From contig CAKVAX010000001.1 of NCBI GenBank assembly GCA_934725425.1, positions 1-64,000 of the forward strand: DNA of 64,000 nucleotides. Reading direction: 5' to 3'. The position numbers and the translations under genes are program-made. The notes below the pieces were generated by a model that was given only the letters and a program-made list of their open reading frames with translations, had not been told where the DNA came from and did not search any database. The DNA comes from an uncultured Eubacteriales bacterium. Lineage in GTDB: Bacteria; Bacillota; Clostridia; Oscillospirales; Acutalibacteraceae. This document shows positions 51,449-59,195 of the stretch, piece by piece; the stretch's first letter is position 1, and every line of letters begins with the position of its first letter.

Positions 51449-54244
51449 ATGTCTACGAATTATAACGATACTTTAAATTTGCCAAAAACCGAGTTCCCTA
51501 TGAGAGCTAATTTGCCTGATAGAGAGCCCGAAACTTTAAAAACATGGAAGGAAAATAAATTATACAATAAAATAATTGAAAAAAATCAAGGAAAACCAAG
51601 ATACATTTTGCACGATGGGCCTCCGTATGCCAACGGAAACATTCACCTCGGTCATGCGCTTAACAAAATTCTTAAAGATATAGTTGTAAAATACAAAAAT
51701 ATGACTGGTTATGAAGCACCATATGTCCCCGGGTGGGATACTCACGGACTGCCGACCGAGATAAAAGCTCGTGCAAAAGTAGGTGCAGAGAAATCTAAGC
51801 AATTAACGAGTTTGGAGCTTCGTAAAATATGCAAAGAATTTGCTCTGGGATATGTCGAAAAACAAAAAGAACAATTCAAACGCTTGGGCGTCATAGGTGA
51901 TTGGGATAATCCTTACGTAACTTTGTATCCTGAATATGAAGCTGAGCAAATAAGAACTTTTGCCAAAATGGCATGTAAGGATGGAGTGATTTATAGGGGA
52001 CTTCGTCCGGTGCATTGGTGCCCTTCGTGTGAAACAGCTCTGGCAGAAGCCGAAATCGAGTACAGCAACGACAAGTGTAAATCAATATTTGTTAAGTTTA
52101 AAGTTTCGGATGATAAATCAAAACTTTCTAAATTTAATGTTGATATTAAAAATGCTTATTTTATAATTTGGACTACTACCGCTTGGACTTTGCCCGGCAA
52201 TGTTGCCATATGTGTTGGCCCGGATTTTGAATATGCAATCATTAAAAACGGAGCTGAATTCTACATCGTAGCTGATGCTTTAAAAGAAAAAGTAATGCAG
52301 TCTGGAAATATTGAAAATTATGAAGTTATAGGGAAAATAAAAGGTTCAGAACTCGAACTTATGGAAGCTGAACATCCTTTCTTAGACAGAAAATCCCTCG
52401 TTATAGTAGGCGACCACGTCACCATAGACAGCGGAAGCGGATGCGTTCATACCGCTCCGGGTCACGGTATGGAAGACTTCGATGTTTGTAAAAATTATCC
52501 TCAGCTTCCAACTATTGTTCCCGTAAACGGCGAAGGAATTTTAACCGAGGAAGCCGGTGAATTTAAAGGGCTGAAATTTAGCGAGGCCGGTGCTGAAATT
52601 TGCAAACTCCTGCAAGAGAAAGGGTTACTTTTTGCCTCCAAAAATATAGATCACCAGTATCCGCACTGCTGGAGATGCAAATCAGAAATAATTTTCCGTG
52701 CCACAAAGCAATGGTTTTGCTCGGTAGATAGATTTAAAAAAGAAGCTCTAAACGCAATCGAAAATGTTAAATGGAATCCTTCGTGGGGAAGAGAACGAAT
52801 GATTTCGATGATAAGCGAAAGAAAAGACTGGTGCATTTCAAGGCAAAGATTGTGGGGAGTACCGATACCGATACTTTTCTGCGATGATTGTCAGAAAGAA
52901 ATAATAAATGAAGAAATAATGCTTAATGTTGCTGATGTTTTCGAAAAAGAAGGCTCTGATGCTTGGTATAAGTACGATGCAAGCCACTTCTTACCTGATG
53001 GATTTAAGTGTCCTCACTGCGGCGGTATTCATTTTACAAAAGAAAAAGATATAATGGATGTTTGGTTCGATTCCGGCACATCTCATGCAGCAGTTTGCCA
53101 AGCCAGAAAAAATCTGGGTTATCCTGCTGACCTTTATCTTGAAGGCGCCGACCAATACAGAGGCTGGTTCCAGTCGTCTCTTCTTACATCAGTGGCAACA
53201 ACAGGAAAATCTCCTTATAAAAATGTTGTTACTCATGGCTGGGTAGTGGACGAAGAAGGCAAAAAGCAATCGAAATCTCAGGGCAATGGTGTCGACCCAC
53301 AAGATGTAGTAAGTAAGTACGGTGCAGACGTTTTAAGGCTCTGGGTTTCATCCGCTGATTATCATGCTGACGTAAAAATGTCAAATGAAATTTTAAAACA
53401 ATTAAGTGAAGCTTACAGAAAAATAAGAAACACCGCAAGATTTATCATGGGAAATTTATTTGATTTTGATCCTTCAAAAGATATGGTTAAAATCGATGAA
53501 CTGTCAGAGCTCGATAAATGGGCGCTTGCAAAATTAAACGAAGTTATAGATAAAACCACCAAAGGATACGAAACTTTTGAATTCTATAATGTTTTTCATG
53601 CGATTCAAAAATTTTGCATAGTTGATATGTCTAATTTCTATCTTGATGTTTTAAAAGACAGATTATACGTTGAAAAGGCGGACGGATTTAAACGTCGTAG
53701 TGCTCAAACTGTGATTTATATGGTCTTAGATTCGCTTGTAAGAATGATTTCGCCTGTGCTTTCATTTACAGCAGAAGAAATTTGGAAATATATGCCTCAC
53801 AAAGACAATGAAAATAAAGAGAGCATTTTCCTTAATGATATGTGCAAAAAAGTTGACATTAATATTTCTGATGAGTTTATTGAAAAATGGGATAGAATAT
53901 ATAAAATTCGCGATGAAATAAAGAAAGTGCTTGAAATTCAAAGAAAAAATAAAGTTATAGGTTCTTCTTTGGAAGCTGATATTAAAATTTTTGCCTCAGG
54001 CGAATTGTATAACTTTATAAAAGATAATCTTAGCGATTTGCAATCGGTAGTAATTGTATCCGGCATAAAAGTTCAAGAGGACGGAACCGGAGAGTATAAC
54101 ATAGAGGGAATTAGCGGTTTGTCTATGGATATTGCCCATTCTGAATATAAAAAATGCGAAAGATGTTGGACATACGATGAAACCGTTGGAGAAAATAAAG
54201 ATCATCCTACAATTTGCAGCAGGTGCATAAGTGTACTAGAGTAA
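51449..54244 (+). CDS. ileS: Isoleucyl-tRNA synthetase
   Basis: A protein of about 931 residues. The HIGH-type motif is in PYANGNIHLGHALNK, with the editing domain (IWTTTAWTLPGNVAIC) and the Cys4 C-terminal zinc finger (CERCWTYDE ... CSRC). The KMSKS loop reads KKQSKSQGN, an unusual form. The ATG at 51449 is 9 nt from AGAGG; ATG at 51443 overlaps the SD. It precedes lspA by 26 nt, as in many Firmicutes. Confidence 0.96.
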   Translation: MSTNYNDTLNLPKTEFPMRANLPDREPETLKTWKENKLYNKIIEKNQGKPRYILHDGPPYANGNIHLGHALNKILKDIVVKYKNMTGYEAPYVPGWDTHGLPTEIKARAKVGAEKSKQLTSLELRKICKEFALGYVEKQKEQFKRLGVIGDWDNPYVTLYPEYEAEQIRTFAKMACKDGVIYRGLRPVHWCPSCETALAEAEIEYSNDKCKSIFVKFKVSDDKSKLSKFNVDIKNAYFIIWTTTAWTLPGNVAICVGPDFEYAIIKNGAEFYIVADALKEKVMQSGNIENYEVIGKIKGSELELMEAEHPFLDRKSLVIVGDHVTIDSGSGCVHTAPGHGMEDFDVCKNYPQLPTIVPVNGEGILTEEAGEFKGLKFSEAGAEICKLLQEKGLLFASKNIDHQYPHCWRCKSEIIFRATKQWFCSVDRFKKEALNAIENVKWNPSWGRERMISMISERKDWCISRQRLWGVPIPILFCDDCQKEIINEEIMLNVADVFEKEGSDAWYKYDASHFLPDGFKCPHCGGIHFTKEKDIMDVWFDSGTSHAAVCQARKNLGYPADLYLEGADQYRGWFQSSLLTSVATTGKSPYKNVVTHGWVVDEEGKKQSKSQGNGVDPQDVVSKYGADVLRLWVSSADYHADVKMSNEILKQLSEAYRKIRNTARFIMGNLFDFDPSKDMVKIDELSELDKWALAKLNEVIDKTTKGYETFEFYNVFHAIQKFCIVDMSNFYLDVLKDRLYVEKADGFKRRSAQTVIYMVLDSLVRMISPVLSFTAEEIWKYMPHKDNENKESIFLNDMCKKVDINISDEFIEKWDRIYKIRDEIKKVLEIQRKNKVIGSSLEADIKIFASGELYNFIKDNLSDLQSVVIVSGIKVQEDGTGEYNIEGISGLSMDIAHSEYKKCERCWTYDETVGENKDHPTICSRCISVLE

Positions 54245-54270
54245 TTTATCTAATAAGGAGGAAAGTTTTC

Positions 54271-54732
54271 ATGTTGGTATTTTTTGTTATAACTTTTTTA
54301 GTTCCCATTTTAGATCAATTCATAAAATTCGCGGTTGAATTGAACATAGCGGAAAATTCACAAGTTGAAACTTTCCTTCCGTTTTTGACTCTTACGAATG
54401 TAAAAAATTTTGGAGCAGCTCTTGGAATGCTTTCCAACGGGAGATACATTTTAATTGTGGTTACTTTGCTTATAATGATTTATTTTTTGTATTTGATATT
54501 CATAAAAAAAATTCGAAGCCATCTTTTTTTGATAGCTTCGTCATTGATTATAGGTGGGGGAATAGGCAACTTAATAGATAGATTGCTGCTTGGTTATGTG
54601 GTGGATTACTTATCTTTGTCATTTTTTCCACCTATATGTAATTTTGCGGATTATTCAATCACTACAGGAATAGTTTTGCTGGCTATATTTGTCTTAAAGA
54701 CTGACAGTAAAACTTTGTCTGAATTTATTTAA
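54271..54732 (+). CDS. lspA: Lipoprotein signal peptidase (SPase II)
   Basis: A protein of about 153 residues with four membrane helices. Conserved blocks are PILDQFIKFAVE, NFGAALGML, NLIDRLLLGYVVDYLSL and NFADYSITTG, which hold the two catalytic Asp. It cleaves prolipoproteins before the lipidated Cys, so it serves the lipoproteins in the window. ATG at 54271 with AAGGAGG. Ends 8 nt inside the convergent glycosidase gene. Confidence 0.95.
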   Translation: MLVFFVITFLVPILDQFIKFAVELNIAENSQVETFLPFLTLTNVKNFGAALGMLSNGRYILIVVTLLIMIYFLYLIFIKKIRSHLFLIASSLIIGGGIGNLIDRLLLGYVVDYLSLSFFPPICNFADYSITTGIVLLAIFVLKTDSKTLSEFI

Positions 54733-55909
54733 TTTTGTTCATAAGGTTGTTAACTTCAGCTTTGCATGCTTCGCTTTTTAGGAAATTAATCGAGTAAAGC
54801 ATTATTCCGTCAAAATTTAATTTTTTTATTATTTTAAACTCCTCTTCCAAAATATTGTCAGAAAAGTTCCAGGTTTTTTCGTCGAGTTCTGTGCCTATTT
54901 TATAAAGTGCCAGCCCGGCGTAAATTTTTTGAGAAATGTTTGCGGAAATTTTTTTCCAATCGTTTGCAGCTTTTTCAAAAGGCATATTTGGGCAATTTAT
55001 GCTCCAATATAGTTGAGGGCAGATATAATCAATATATTTTTTATTGAGCCAAGTTTTAGGGTCAGCTCCTATTTCTTGGCATTTTTTTATATTTCCCGGC
55101 GGAGAAATTCCAAATTCCACATTAGGATTTATTGATTTTATTTTGTCATGAACTTCAGAAATAAGCAGGTTAACACTTTCCTTTTTTGATAAATCGTTAT
55201 CTTTTTTTTCTAAAATTTCTTTATCTTCCGGATAAAAGTAATCATCAAAATGAATGGCGTCTACATCGTAATTTTTGACTATTTCTTCGACTCCGGATGC
55301 TACTAAATCTCTTGTTTCTTTGTACGACGGATTGTAGTATATTCCATTCGAAGTTTTGATTATATGGTCATTGGATTGTTTATAATATGGGTTATTTTCG
55401 CTCATTTCTTTTGGAGAATTATTTGCCTGTATTCGAAGCGGATTTACCCATGCGTGGAATTTTATATTCTTTTGGTGACAAGATTTAACCATGTATTCCA
55501 AAGGGTCAAACCCGGGATTTTCTCCCTGCACCCCGGTGAGAAGATGCGACCACGGAAAAAAATCTGACTTATAAAGAGCATCGCTATGAGACCGTACATG
55601 GACTATCAAAGTGTTAATTTTATAATTTTCTGCCGTAGATAATATATTTTCAAAATTTTCGATAAATTTTTGTTTTGTATTTTCTTTGGAACATATATTT
55701 AAATCCAGGTATGATACCCATGCGCCCACCATATTCTTTGAATTTTCTTCTGTGATTTCAGATTTTTTCAAAGAATTTGTATGCTCGAAAGAATTATCGA
55801 TAGCTTTATTTTTGTGAGCGTTTATATATTTACATATGCTTACAACAGATGTTAAAAACAATACTGAAATTGCCATAGAAATAATTTTTTTGTATTTAAA
55901 AATTTTCAT
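54725..55909 (-). CDS. Exported GHL10/DUF187-type glycoside hydrolase
   Basis: A protein of about 394 residues. An N-terminal membrane anchor or signal (KIISMAISVLFLTSVVSICKY) is followed by a GHL10-like barrel: GAWVSYLDL, NTLIVHVRSHSDALYKSDFFPWSHLLTG, FHAWVNPLRIQ and DVDAIHFDDYFYPE (probable acid region). Substrate unknown; family members act on peptidoglycan-linked or other glycans. ATG at 55909, six nt after AGGTG. Operon with rpe upstream. Convergent overlap with lspA. Confidence 0.82.
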   Translation of the reverse strand: MKIFKYKKIISMAISVLFLTSVVSICKYINAHKNKAIDNSFEHTNSLKKSEITEENSKNMVGAWVSYLDLNICSKENTKQKFIENFENILSTAENYKINTLIVHVRSHSDALYKSDFFPWSHLLTGVQGENPGFDPLEYMVKSCHQKNIKFHAWVNPLRIQANNSPKEMSENNPYYKQSNDHIIKTSNGIYYNPSYKETRDLVASGVEEIVKNYDVDAIHFDDYFYPEDKEILEKKDNDLSKKESVNLLISEVHDKIKSINPNVEFGISPPGNIKKCQEIGADPKTWLNKKYIDYICPQLYWSINCPNMPFEKAANDWKKISANISQKIYAGLALYKIGTELDEKTWNFSDNILEEEFKIIKKLNFDGIMLYSINFLKSEACKAEVNNLMNKIK

Positions 55910-55918
55910 CTCAAGCAC

Positions 55919-56548
55919 CTATAATTTTAATTTTTCGATAGTTTCCTTTAAATTTTCAGAGTTAAAAATGCAAGTTCCCGAAACAGCAACATCTACCGGA
56001 TATTTTTTCACAGTATCTATGGTTTCTAAATTTATTCCTCCGTCGACTTCTATTATTACATTAGGTGCATTTTGCCTTATGTACAAAGCTTTTTCCATTT
56101 GTTCAGCCATGAATTTTTGCCCTCCAAACCCAGGCTCGACAGTCATTACTAAAACTAAATCTATATCACTCAAATAAGGTTTAAGTTCAGATATATCTGT
56201 TGAAGGTCTTATTGAAATCCCGACTTTTTTACCATAAGATTTTATTTTTTTTATGGTTTCAAAAGTGTTAGAATCGGATTCTAAATGAAAAGTTATTATA
56301 TCTGCTCCGGCATCAACGAATTGAGTTATATATTTTAGCGGATTTTTGATCATCAAATGTACGTCAAAAGGCAATTTTGTTAGATGTCTTAAAGATTTTA
56401 TAATCGGTGCTCCAAAAGATATATTGGGTACAAAGATTCCATCCATTACATCCATGTGTACCCAATCCGCTCCGTTATCGGAAATTTTTTTAATTTCTTC
56501 GCCCATGATTGAAAAATCGCAGGCGAGCATTGATGGTGCTATCTTCAT
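55919..56548 (-). CDS. rpe: Ribulose-phosphate 3-epimerase
   Basis: A 209-residue TIM-barrel enzyme: KIAPSMLACDFSIMGEEI, the metal-binding HMDVMDGIFVPN, VHLMIKNP and the phosphate-binding GGINLETI. It interconverts ribulose 5-phosphate and xylulose 5-phosphate in the pentose phosphate pathway. The ATG at 56548 lacks an SD. A nine-codon ORF with an SD lies just upstream (56554-56583). Confidence 0.96.
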   Translation of the reverse strand: MKIAPSMLACDFSIMGEEIKKISDNGADWVHMDVMDGIFVPNISFGAPIIKSLRHLTKLPFDVHLMIKNPLKYITQFVDAGADIITFHLESDSNTFETIKKIKSYGKKVGISIRPSTDISELKPYLSDIDLVLVMTVEPGFGGQKFMAEQMEKALYIRQNAPNVIIEVDGGINLETIDTVKKYPVDVAVSGTCIFNSENLKETIEKLKL

Positions 56549-56553
56549 ATTAT

Positions 56554-56583
56554 TTAGCGGAATTTAATTTTATGTTTCCGCAA
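56554..56583 (-). CDS. Short leader ORF upstream of rpe
   Basis: A TTG-initiated ORF of nine codons (MRKHKIKFR) is read with a GGGAG SD five nt before it. It ends with TAA five nt before the rpe ATG, which has no SD. Much of it falls in a GCGGAA/TTCCGC hairpin (56557-56562 and 56576-56581). Whether it is translated is untested. Confidence 0.3.
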   Translation of the reverse strand: MRKHKIKFR

Positions 56584-56613
56584 ATTCACTCCCTTTTATT
56601 TAAGTATAGAAAT

Positions 56614-56642
56614 ATTATCTTACAATGTGTTTCCATTATCAA
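56614..56642 (-). promoter_or_regulatory. Candidate promoter of rpe
   Basis: On the minus strand, TTGATA (56642-56637), a 17-nt spacer and GATAAT (56619-56614). Confidence 0.5.
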
Positions 56643-56739
56643 GTAATTATATTTTAGTACACGAGCAAAAAATTTTATGTCGAAATTTTTAACCGATTGT
56701 GACTCTGTATCATAGTATAATAACGGGAGGATGATAAAA

Positions 56740-57144
56740 ATGAAGACAAATAAAAATTGTACTTGCGGATGCGGTGTTACCGCAGCTATTTTAGGAATAA
56801 TTTTTGGAATAATAATTGCTGTGCTGTTTTCTTTCGGGTATTTTAGTTTTATTTTTCCCGGTTTATGGATTGCTTTTTCTGTTGCTGCTGCAACGATTGT
56901 ATACCTTATGATACTGGCACCGATATCGGCTTGTGAGGGATGTCCTACGTTATTTGAATGTTTAAGAAAAAATCTTTCTTGCTTACTTGTAGGAGCTGTA
57001 GGAACCATAATTTTTGTTATTGCAGCACTTACCACAACGCTTCTTGTTGAATCAACTGCGTCTATTGTGTTGATAGGAATTGTAGGATTTTTCTTTATCT
57101 TTTTGCTAAGCAGCATAATATCATTTTTTAAATGCTTGATTTAA
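56740..57144 (+). CDS. Small polytopic membrane protein
   Basis: A protein of about 134 residues with a short Cys-rich N terminus (CTCGCG), then three to four hydrophobic segments split by a polar loop that has further Cys (ACEGCPTLFECL). It resembles small clostridial membrane proteins of unknown function. ATG at 56740 after ACGGGAGG. A TATAAT near 56716 precedes it. Confidence 0.6.
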   Translation: MKTNKNCTCGCGVTAAILGIIFGIIIAVLFSFGYFSFIFPGLWIAFSVAAATIVYLMILAPISACEGCPTLFECLRKNLSCLLVGAVGTIIFVIAALTTTLLVESTASIVLIGIVGFFFIFLLSSIISFFKCLI

Positions 57145-57160
57145 AAAATGTTTTAAATGA

Positions 57161-57190
57161 GCGGCTCTTTTAAGGAGTCGCTTTTTTTGC
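57161..57190 (+). terminator. Terminator after the small membrane protein
   Basis: An 8-bp stem AGCGGCTC/GAGTCGCT (one G-T pair) followed by TTTTTTT. Confidence 0.82.
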
Positions 57191-57222
57191 TTTGAAAAAA
57201 TATATAAATTTTATATATTTTT

Positions 57223-57250
57223 TGACAATTGATAAATATATATGTATAAT
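57223..57250 (+). promoter_or_regulatory. Promoter of the tandem GG-leader peptide genes
   Basis: TTGACA (57223-57228), a 16-nt spacer and TATAAT (57245-57250), 34 nt before the first peptide gene. It is the second consensus-quality promoter in the window besides the kinase's. Confidence 0.7.
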
Positions 57251-57283
57251 ATGCAATATATTAAAGTAAAGGACGGGATTAAA

Positions 57284-57703
57284 ATGAATGAGAAAATAGT
57301 AGAAAAACTTAAGGATTCAAAATTTTTGGAAAAAATAATCGTCATGTCCGACAAAAATGAAGTTAAAGAAGCTTTTAAAAAAGAGGGCGTAGAGATTACT
57401 GATGAAGATTTAAAAAGCATCCGTGACCTTATAGCGAGTTCCGTAGAAAAAATTTCTAAAATTCCTGAAGAAAAGTTAGAAGAAATATCAGGAGGATACG
57501 CAGATGGCTTGGTTGATAAATTAAGCTTTGCGATTGGTGGCGGTCGCGAGGAAGAAGAAGAAACCATTATTTCCAGAAATAGTGATAAAATTGTTGAAAT
57601 CGGTCTTGCTGCTGTTTTAATCGGCGGCGCAGTCGGAGGAACAATTGGCGTTCAAAAATTAATCAAATTGGGCAAAGAAAAAGGCTGGTGGGCCAAAAAA
57701 TAA
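57284..57703 (+). CDS. GG-leader peptide precursor, copy 1 (bacteriocin/RiPP-like)
   Basis: A 139-residue precursor. Residues 1-71 form an acidic, helical leader that ends in LEEISGG (a double-Gly cleavage site); the block FLEKIIVMSDKNEVKEAFKK resembles Nif11-type leaders. The predicted 68-residue core begins YADG. It has a glycine-rich hydrophobic helix (IGLAAVLIGGAVGGTIGV) and a basic aromatic tail (GKEKGWWAKK), features of pore-forming class II bacteriocins. The middle (AIGGGREEEEE) is acidic. No modifying enzyme, immunity gene or C39-peptidase transporter is adjacent. ATG at 57284 after AAAGGACGGG. Confidence 0.68.
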   Translation: MNEKIVEKLKDSKFLEKIIVMSDKNEVKEAFKKEGVEITDEDLKSIRDLIASSVEKISKIPEEKLEEISGGYADGLVDKLSFAIGGGREEEEETIISRNSDKIVEIGLAAVLIGGAVGGTIGVQKLIKLGKEKGWWAKK

Positions 57704-57782
57704 CGGGAAGATACTGTAGAAGATTTAAAAAATAGTATTTCTAAAAAATAATATATAAAACTATTAAAAGGACGGGATTAAA

Positions 57783-58202
57783 ATGAATGAGAAAATAGCA
57801 GAAAAACTTAAGGATTCAAAATTTTTGGAAAAAATAATCGTCATGTCCGACAAAAATGAAGTTAAAGAAGCTTTTAAAAAAGAGGGCGTAGAGATTACTG
57901 ATGAAGATTTAAAAAGCATCCGTGACCTTATAGCAAGTTCCGTAGAAAAAATTTCTAAAATTCCCGAAGAAAAGTTAGAAGAAATATCAGGAGGATGCGC
58001 AGATGGCTTGGTTGATAAATTAAGCTATGAGCTCGGTGGCAAGGACGCCAAAAAAGTAGGCAGCTTTATTTCCAGAAATAGTGATAAAATTGTTGAAACC
58101 GGTCTTGCTGCTGTCTTAATCGGCGGCGCAGTAGGAGGAACGATTGGTGTTCAAAAATTAATCAAATTGGGCAAAGAAAAAGGTTGGTGGGCCAAAAAAT
58201 AA
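57783..58202 (+). CDS. GG-leader peptide precursor, copy 2 (bacteriocin/RiPP-like)
   Basis: A second 139-residue precursor, nearly identical to copy 1 in the leader (one change, V6A) and in the last 40 residues. The segment after the GG site differs: core starts CADG, and the middle reads YELGGKDAKKVGSF, basic rather than acidic. A Cys replaces Tyr just after GG. The upstream 20 nt (AAAGGACGGGATTAAAATG) are copied as well, so the duplication included the SD. The pair may form two parts of a two-peptide bacteriocin, by analogy to class IIb (inference). Confidence 0.68.
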   Translation: MNEKIAEKLKDSKFLEKIIVMSDKNEVKEAFKKEGVEITDEDLKSIRDLIASSVEKISKIPEEKLEEISGGCADGLVDKLSYELGGKDAKKVGSFISRNSDKIVETGLAAVLIGGAVGGTIGVQKLIKLGKEKGWWAKK

Positions 58203-58224
58203 TATATGAAATTTTAAACCAACT

Positions 58225-58260
58225 GGTATCCTTTAGTTTATGCTAAGGATACCTGTTTTT
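58225..58260 (+). terminator. Terminator after the peptide genes
   Basis: GGTATCCTTTAG (58225-58236) pairs with CTAAGGATACC (58243-58253) with one bulged T, followed by TGTTTTT. No terminator is seen between the two peptide genes, so they are probably cotranscribed. Confidence 0.8.
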
Positions 58261-58352
58261 ATTGCCTGTTTATAAATCGCCCTTGTAAATACATGTGGTA
58301 AAACAATTTATTTTCTGGTAATATTTTTATAAAGGCTGGTGAATTTTAATAT

Positions 58353-59195
58353 ATGTTTAAAATAATGAAAAAAGAAATCTTAAATGAATATGTGACGCGT
58401 ATGACTATTTACGCGCCCATTATTGCCAAAAGTATATATCCCGGGCAATTTGTGATTTTAAGAGTGGATGAATTCGGTGAAAGAATTCCACTTACTGTGT
58501 TTGATTACGACAGGGAGCTCGGAACCATAGAAATAATTTATCAAAAAGTAGGGCTCACAACTTTTAAATTGGATGAAAAAAATTCGGGAGAGTATATTTT
58601 GGATGTGGTAGGCCCGCTTGGGAAAAAAACTGACACCGAAGGATTTAAAAGAGCAGTAATAGTTAGCGGTGGAGTTGGAAGCGCGATTGCTTATCCCGTT
58701 GCAAAAGCTTTGAAAAAATCCGGTTGTGATGTTGATATTATCGCAGGATTTAGAACTAAAGATATTATAATACTGGAAAATGAAATGAAAAATATTTCAA
58801 ATCAAATCGACATTGTTACTGATGATGGCTCCAATGGAAGAAAATCTCTGGTAACTACTCCTTTGGAAGAAAAATTAAAAAATGACCAAAACTATGATTT
58901 GATTTTTACGGTTGGACCTGTTCCGATGATGAAAGCTGTCTGTGATATAACGAAAAAATATAATGTAAAAACCGTGGTAAGTATGACTGCTATAATGATT
59001 GACGGCACGGGAATGTGCGGAGGCTGTAGATTGAATGTCGGCGGTAAGATTAAATTTGCTTGTGTTGACGGCCCTGATTTTGATGGCCATGAAGTGGATT
59101 TCCAAGAAGCGGCTTTCCGCACAAGAACTTTCGCTCATGAAGAAAATATTTCCCGAGAAAAATATTGTAATTTATTTAAAGGTGTTAATTTATGA
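58353..59195 (+). CDS. nfnA: NfnA: small subunit of NADH-dependent ferredoxin:NADP oxidoreductase
   Basis: A 280-residue FNR-like flavoprotein. The FAD/NAD domains (PGQFVILRVDEFGERIPLTVFDYD, VSGGVGSAIAYPVAKAL) are followed by a [2Fe-2S] ligand set in GTGMCGGCRLNVGGKIKFACVDG. It bifurcates electrons between NADH, NADPH and ferredoxin together with NfnB. The pair is very common in anaerobic Clostridia. Overlaps nfnB by 4 nt. Alternative name: dihydroorotate dehydrogenase electron-transfer-like subunit. Confidence 0.88.
   Translation: MFKIMKKEILNEYVTRMTIYAPIIAKSIYPGQFVILRVDEFGERIPLTVFDYDRELGTIEIIYQKVGLTTFKLDEKNSGEYILDVVGPLGKKTDTEGFKRAVIVSGGVGSAIAYPVAKALKKSGCDVDIIAGFRTKDIIILENEMKNISNQIDIVTDDGSNGRKSLVTTPLEEKLKNDQNYDLIFTVGPVPMMKAVCDITKKYNVKTVVSMTAIMIDGTGMCGGCRLNVGGKIKFACVDGPDFDGHEVDFQEAAFRTRTFAHEENISREKYCNLFKGVNL

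Larger units (their letters stand above)
57265..58202. repeat. Direct tandem duplication holding both peptide genes
   Basis: The two units (about 57267-57703 and 57766-58202) are separated by 499 nt start to start. By eye the first 216 coding nt differ at about four positions, and the last 120 nt at a few more. The changes concentrate in a stretch of about 45 nt after the GG codons. A recent duplication with a diverged cassette is the simplest reading. Confidence 0.85.

Noticed and set aside
57704..57782. Third peptide gene between the two copies
   Set aside because: The 79-nt gap carries a short A/T-rich stretch with a stop-containing frame and the copied SD; no leader or core is encoded.
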